Source: CAYMEK01 sp964389305
Lineage (GTDB): Bacteria > Spirochaetota > Spirochaetia > SZUA-6 > DRHE01
Assembly (NCBI GenBank): GCA_964389305.1
Contig: CAYMEK010000004.1
Coordinates: 44,916-108,915 of the forward strand
Length of the DNA stretch: 64,000 nucleotides
Reading direction: 5' to 3'
Both the position numbers and the translations under genes were made by a program. Shown here piece after piece: positions 61,556-64,000 of the stretch; position 1 is the stretch's first letter, and the number at the start of each line of letters is the position of its first letter. The notes under the pieces were generated by a model that worked only from the letters and a program-made list of their open reading frames with translations, did no database searches and was not told where the DNA came from.

Positions 61556-62829
61556 CGGTACTGGAACAGGCCCAGGGGGCCAGGAAGGCCAGCTTCAGGC
61601 TGGCCGGCGCCGCCACGGAGTTGAAAGACCGGGCCCTGGCGGCCATCGCTGCAGCGATCGACGGCAACAGGAAGCGCATCATCGAAGAAAACCGGCGGGA
61701 CCAGGAGCAGGCCCGCAAGAGCGGGTTGAAGGATTCTCTGTTCAAGCGGCTCGTTCTCACGGACCAGAAGATCGACCGGATCGTGGAGAGCGTGCGGGAC
61801 GTGGAGCGCCTGGAAGACCCGGCGGGAAGGATCTTGTGGATCCGGGAGCTGGATTCGGGCCTGGTGCTGAAAAAGGTAACCGTACCGATCGGCGTAATCG
61901 GGGTGATTTTCGAATCCCGTCCCGATGTGCTGGTGCAAATCTCGACCCTCTGCCTCAAGTCCGGCAACGCGGTGATCTTGAAAGGCGGCTCCGAGGCGCT
62001 GCACTCCAACCGGGTGCTGTTCGAGCTGGTCCGCCGGGCGGCGGAAGACACGGACGCGGTGTTCCGCGGCGCTCTGCACCTGGCGGAGACCCGGGAGCAG
62101 ATCGGCGAGCTTCTGAAGCTGGATCGGTGGATCGACCTGGTGATTCCCCGCGGGTCGAACGAGCTGGTGCGCCGCATCCAGGAGAGCACCAGGATCCCGG
62201 TACTCGGCCATGCCGAAGGGATCTGTCATTTTTACGTGGACCGGGAGGCCGACGTGAACATGGCCGTGGAGGTGGCCTGGGATGCCAAGTGCCAGTACCC
62301 GGCGGTCTGCAACGCCATCGAGACCCTGCTCGTGCACACCGACCTGGCTGAACGCTTCCTGCCCCGTCTGGCCGAGCGCCTGGAGGGCGTGGAGCTGCGG
62401 GGCGACGAGCGCACCCGCCGGATCATCCGCGCCAGGGCCGCAACGGAGCAGGACTGGCGCAGCGAGTACAACGACCTGATCCTCGTTATCCGGGTGGTGG
62501 ATTCGCTCGAGCAGGCCGTGGATCATATCAACACCTACGGAAGCCACCATACCGACGGCATCGTCACGGCCGACGAGGCTGCGGCCCGGCGTTTCCTGGC
62601 CGAGGTCGATTCCAGCTCGGTGATGTGGAACTGCTCGACCCGTTTCGCCGACGGTTTCCGCTACGGCCTGGGCGCCGAAGTGGGCATATCCACCGGCAAG
62701 ATCCACGCCCGGGGACCGGTCGGACTGGAAGGGCTGGCCAGCACCAAGTTCCTGCTGGAAGGGGCCGGACACCTGGTGGCCGGCTACGCCGACGGCAGCA
62801 GGAGCTTCACCCACCGGGATCTGCAATGA
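61552..62829 (+). CDS. proA: Gamma-glutamyl phosphate reductase
   Basis: 425 residues: PIGVIGVIFESRPDVLVQIS, LKSGNAVILKGGSEALHSN, LVIPRGSNELVRRIQ, GHAEGICHFYVDR, the catalytic Cys in KCQYPAVCNAIETLL, and SSVMWNCSTRFADGFRYGLG near the end. Length matches the family (415-430). It reduces gamma-glutamyl phosphate to the semialdehyde using NADPH. It overlaps both proC and proB by four bases. Confidence 0.97.
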   Translation: MTVLEQAQGARKASFRLAGAATELKDRALAAIAAAIDGNRKRIIEENRRDQEQARKSGLKDSLFKRLVLTDQKIDRIVESVRDVERLEDPAGRILWIRELDSGLVLKKVTVPIGVIGVIFESRPDVLVQISTLCLKSGNAVILKGGSEALHSNRVLFELVRRAAEDTDAVFRGALHLAETREQIGELLKLDRWIDLVIPRGSNELVRRIQESTRIPVLGHAEGICHFYVDREADVNMAVEVAWDAKCQYPAVCNAIETLLVHTDLAERFLPRLAERLEGVELRGDERTRRIIRARAATEQDWRSEYNDLILVIRVVDSLEQAVDHINTYGSHHTDGIVTADEAAARRFLAEVDSSSVMWNCSTRFADGFRYGLGAEVGISTGKIHARGPVGLEGLASTKFLLEGAGHLVAGYADGSRSFTHRDLQ

Positions 62830-63596
62830 GGATCTGCCTCAAGATCGGTACGGCCCTGATCAGCCGGGGAAACAGGCTGAGCTGCCGCTGGCTCAAAGGC
62901 AAGGTCAGAGAGATCGCCGAGTTGCACCGCCGGGGCCACGAGATCGTTATCGTCAGCTCCGGGGCGGTGGCGGCGGGCATGGAGCTCGCGGGCCTCAAGG
63001 AGCGGCCCACCGAGACCCTCCAGCTCCAGCTCATGTCCGGCATGGGGCAGATCAGGCTGATGAAGTACTACAAGGACTACTTCAAGGCGGAGAACATCCA
63101 GGTAGCCCAGGTCCTGCTCACCCATCACAACTTCGCTTCCAGGAACGAGGAAGCCACCATTCGTTCCATCATGGAGGCCTACCTGCAGCGGCGGGTGATC
63201 CCCATCGTCAATGAAAACGATATGATCAACAAGGAGGAAGTCGAGTTCCGACCCGTGTTCACCGACAACGATATCCTGGGCGCCCTGGTGGCTATTCGGA
63301 TCAAGGCGGAACTGCTGTTCATCCTTACGGACGTAGACGGCCTGTACCAGGGAAATCCCAAGCAAAACAACCGGGTCAAGCTGGTTCGGGAGGTACGGGC
63401 CATCGACCGCAGCATCGAAGAGATGGCGGTCCAGGGAAAGAACCCCCTGGGACTGGGGGGCATGGCCTCGAAGGTCAGGGCCGCCAAGATGGTGGCGGCC
63501 GAAGGGATCGCCACCATCGTTGCCAACGGCCGCTACCCGCTCCTCGATGTGCTGCAGGAGCAGGCGCCGCGCACCTTGTTCAGAACATCCGCCTGA
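62826..63596 (+). CDS. proB: Glutamate 5-kinase without PUA domain
   Basis: 256 residues from ATG 62826, overlapping the proA stop (ATGA); a much longer open frame upstream lies inside proA. LKIGTALISRGNRLS, VIVSSGAVAAGMELAG, QLMSGMGQIRLMKYYKDYF, PIVNENDMINKEEVEF, FTDNDILGALVA, LFILTDVDGLYQGNPK and GLGGMASKVRAAKM make up the amino-acid kinase domain. It lacks the C-terminal PUA domain of E. coli ProB (367 residues), a known shorter form. It catalyses the first step of proline synthesis. Confidence 0.95.
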   Translation: MRICLKIGTALISRGNRLSCRWLKGKVREIAELHRRGHEIVIVSSGAVAAGMELAGLKERPTETLQLQLMSGMGQIRLMKYYKDYFKAENIQVAQVLLTHHNFASRNEEATIRSIMEAYLQRRVIPIVNENDMINKEEVEFRPVFTDNDILGALVAIRIKAELLFILTDVDGLYQGNPKQNNRVKLVREVRAIDRSIEEMAVQGKNPLGLGGMASKVRAAKMVAAEGIATIVANGRYPLLDVLQEQAPRTLFRTSA

Positions 63597-63640
63597 GAGT
63601 ATGATTGGAGCTTGAACGAGCCGCAGGGAGGTGTACGATA

Positions 63641-64000
63641 ATGGCCCAGGAACATTCCGGCAAGCGAAGCGAGGAACAGTGGCGGCAAGAACTGAGCCCC
63701 GAGCAGTACCGGGTGCTGAGACGTAAGGGCACCGAGCGCCCCTTCAGCGGCGCGTATTACGACCGGAAGGACGAGGGATTGTACCGGTGCTCCGGCTGCG
63801 GCAATCCCCTGTTCAGCTCGCAAGCTAAGTTCGATTCGGGTACGGGCTGGCCCAGCTACTACGAGCCGGTCTCCGATCGGGCCGTGGATAGTGCGGAGGA
63901 CCGGAGTCACGAGATGATCCGAACCGAGGTTCTCTGTGCCCGCTGCGGCGGCCATCTCGGCCACGTGTTTCCGGACGGACCCGAGCCCACAGGCCTGCGC
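63641..64000 (+). CDS. msrB: Peptide-methionine (R)-S-oxide reductase (partial, 3' end outside window)
   Basis: The first 120 residues are visible. GGGAGG eight bases before the ATG supports the start. LSPEQYRVLRRKGTERPFSG, YRCSGCGNPLFSS, KFDSGTGWPSYYEPV and CARCGGHLGHVFPDGP are diagnostic for MsrB. The two CxxC pairs bind the structural zinc. The catalytic RYC segment would lie just past the window end. It repairs methionine-R-sulfoxide in proteins using thioredoxin. Confidence 0.95.
   Translation, partial: MAQEHSGKRSEEQWRQELSPEQYRVLRRKGTERPFSGAYYDRKDEGLYRCSGCGNPLFSSQAKFDSGTGWPSYYEPVSDRAVDSAEDRSHEMIRTEVLCARCGGHLGHVFPDGPEPTGLR

Noticed and set aside
61489..62826. 445-codon reverse frame
   Set aside because: Antisense of proA, which has all family motifs.

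Overview
The window looks like a chromosomal segment of a free-living anaerobic or facultative spirochaete. This rests on the Gln/Glu-rich mature starts of the binding proteins after the signal peptide (GQGE, GQEE), the rich ABC-transport and two-component content, and the TPR/outer-membrane genes. It is an inference; there is no rRNA, tRNA or other phylogenetic marker here. I saw no insertion sequence, integrase, CRISPR array or tRNA. Two runs of exactly 100 N (32019-32118 and 49783-49882) are scaffold placeholders, and both fall in Pro/Ala-rich linkers.

Region A (about 0.8-25.5 kb) is visibly less G+C-rich than its surroundings and reads as a catabolic island. A leftward operon encodes a tungsten-type aldehyde:ferredoxin oxidoreductase (AOR), two ThiS/MoaD-like proteins, a polyferredoxin, an SDR and a ketose 3-epimerase. 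In the middle are a peptidase E, a TetR regulator and a DUF1177 protein. A rightward operon encodes a ribose-type ABC importer, a second AOR, a split transketolase, a three-subunit molybdenum hydroxylase, a TIGR04076 protein and two flavoproteins. It ends in a broken ferredoxin gene, and a hybrid sensor kinase faces it. The two big operons share one promoter/operator design: TTGACA-N17--10 followed within 3-4 bases by a 29-bp CAGTG-N19-CACTG element identical at 25 of 29 positions. I read this as one regulon for uptake and oxidation of an unidentified carbonyl or sugar-like compound.

Region B (25.7-32.3 kb) is G+C-rich and encodes an envelope module: a 1000-residue TPR protein, an outer-membrane beta-barrel, ExbB, ExbD and TonB. 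Region C (32.4-41.2 kb) is a thiamine locus with two divergent TPP riboswitches. The leftward one controls an M28-like protein with substituted active-site residues plus a YkoEDC-type ECF transporter. The rightward one controls the ThiBPQ ABC transporter.

Region D (41.4-53.7 kb) holds a CapA-like protein, two thioredoxin-fold proteins, a GcvH-MoeB/ThiF pair, a complete pyruvate dehydrogenase complex (E1 alpha, E1 beta, E2, E3), and FolM-like/FolB pterin enzymes. Region E (53.8-60.7 kb) is a YesM/YesN two-component system with a sugar-binding protein and two permeases but no ATPase. Region F (60.7-64.0 kb) is proC-proA-proB with overlapping ATGA junctions, followed by msrB, which runs off the end.
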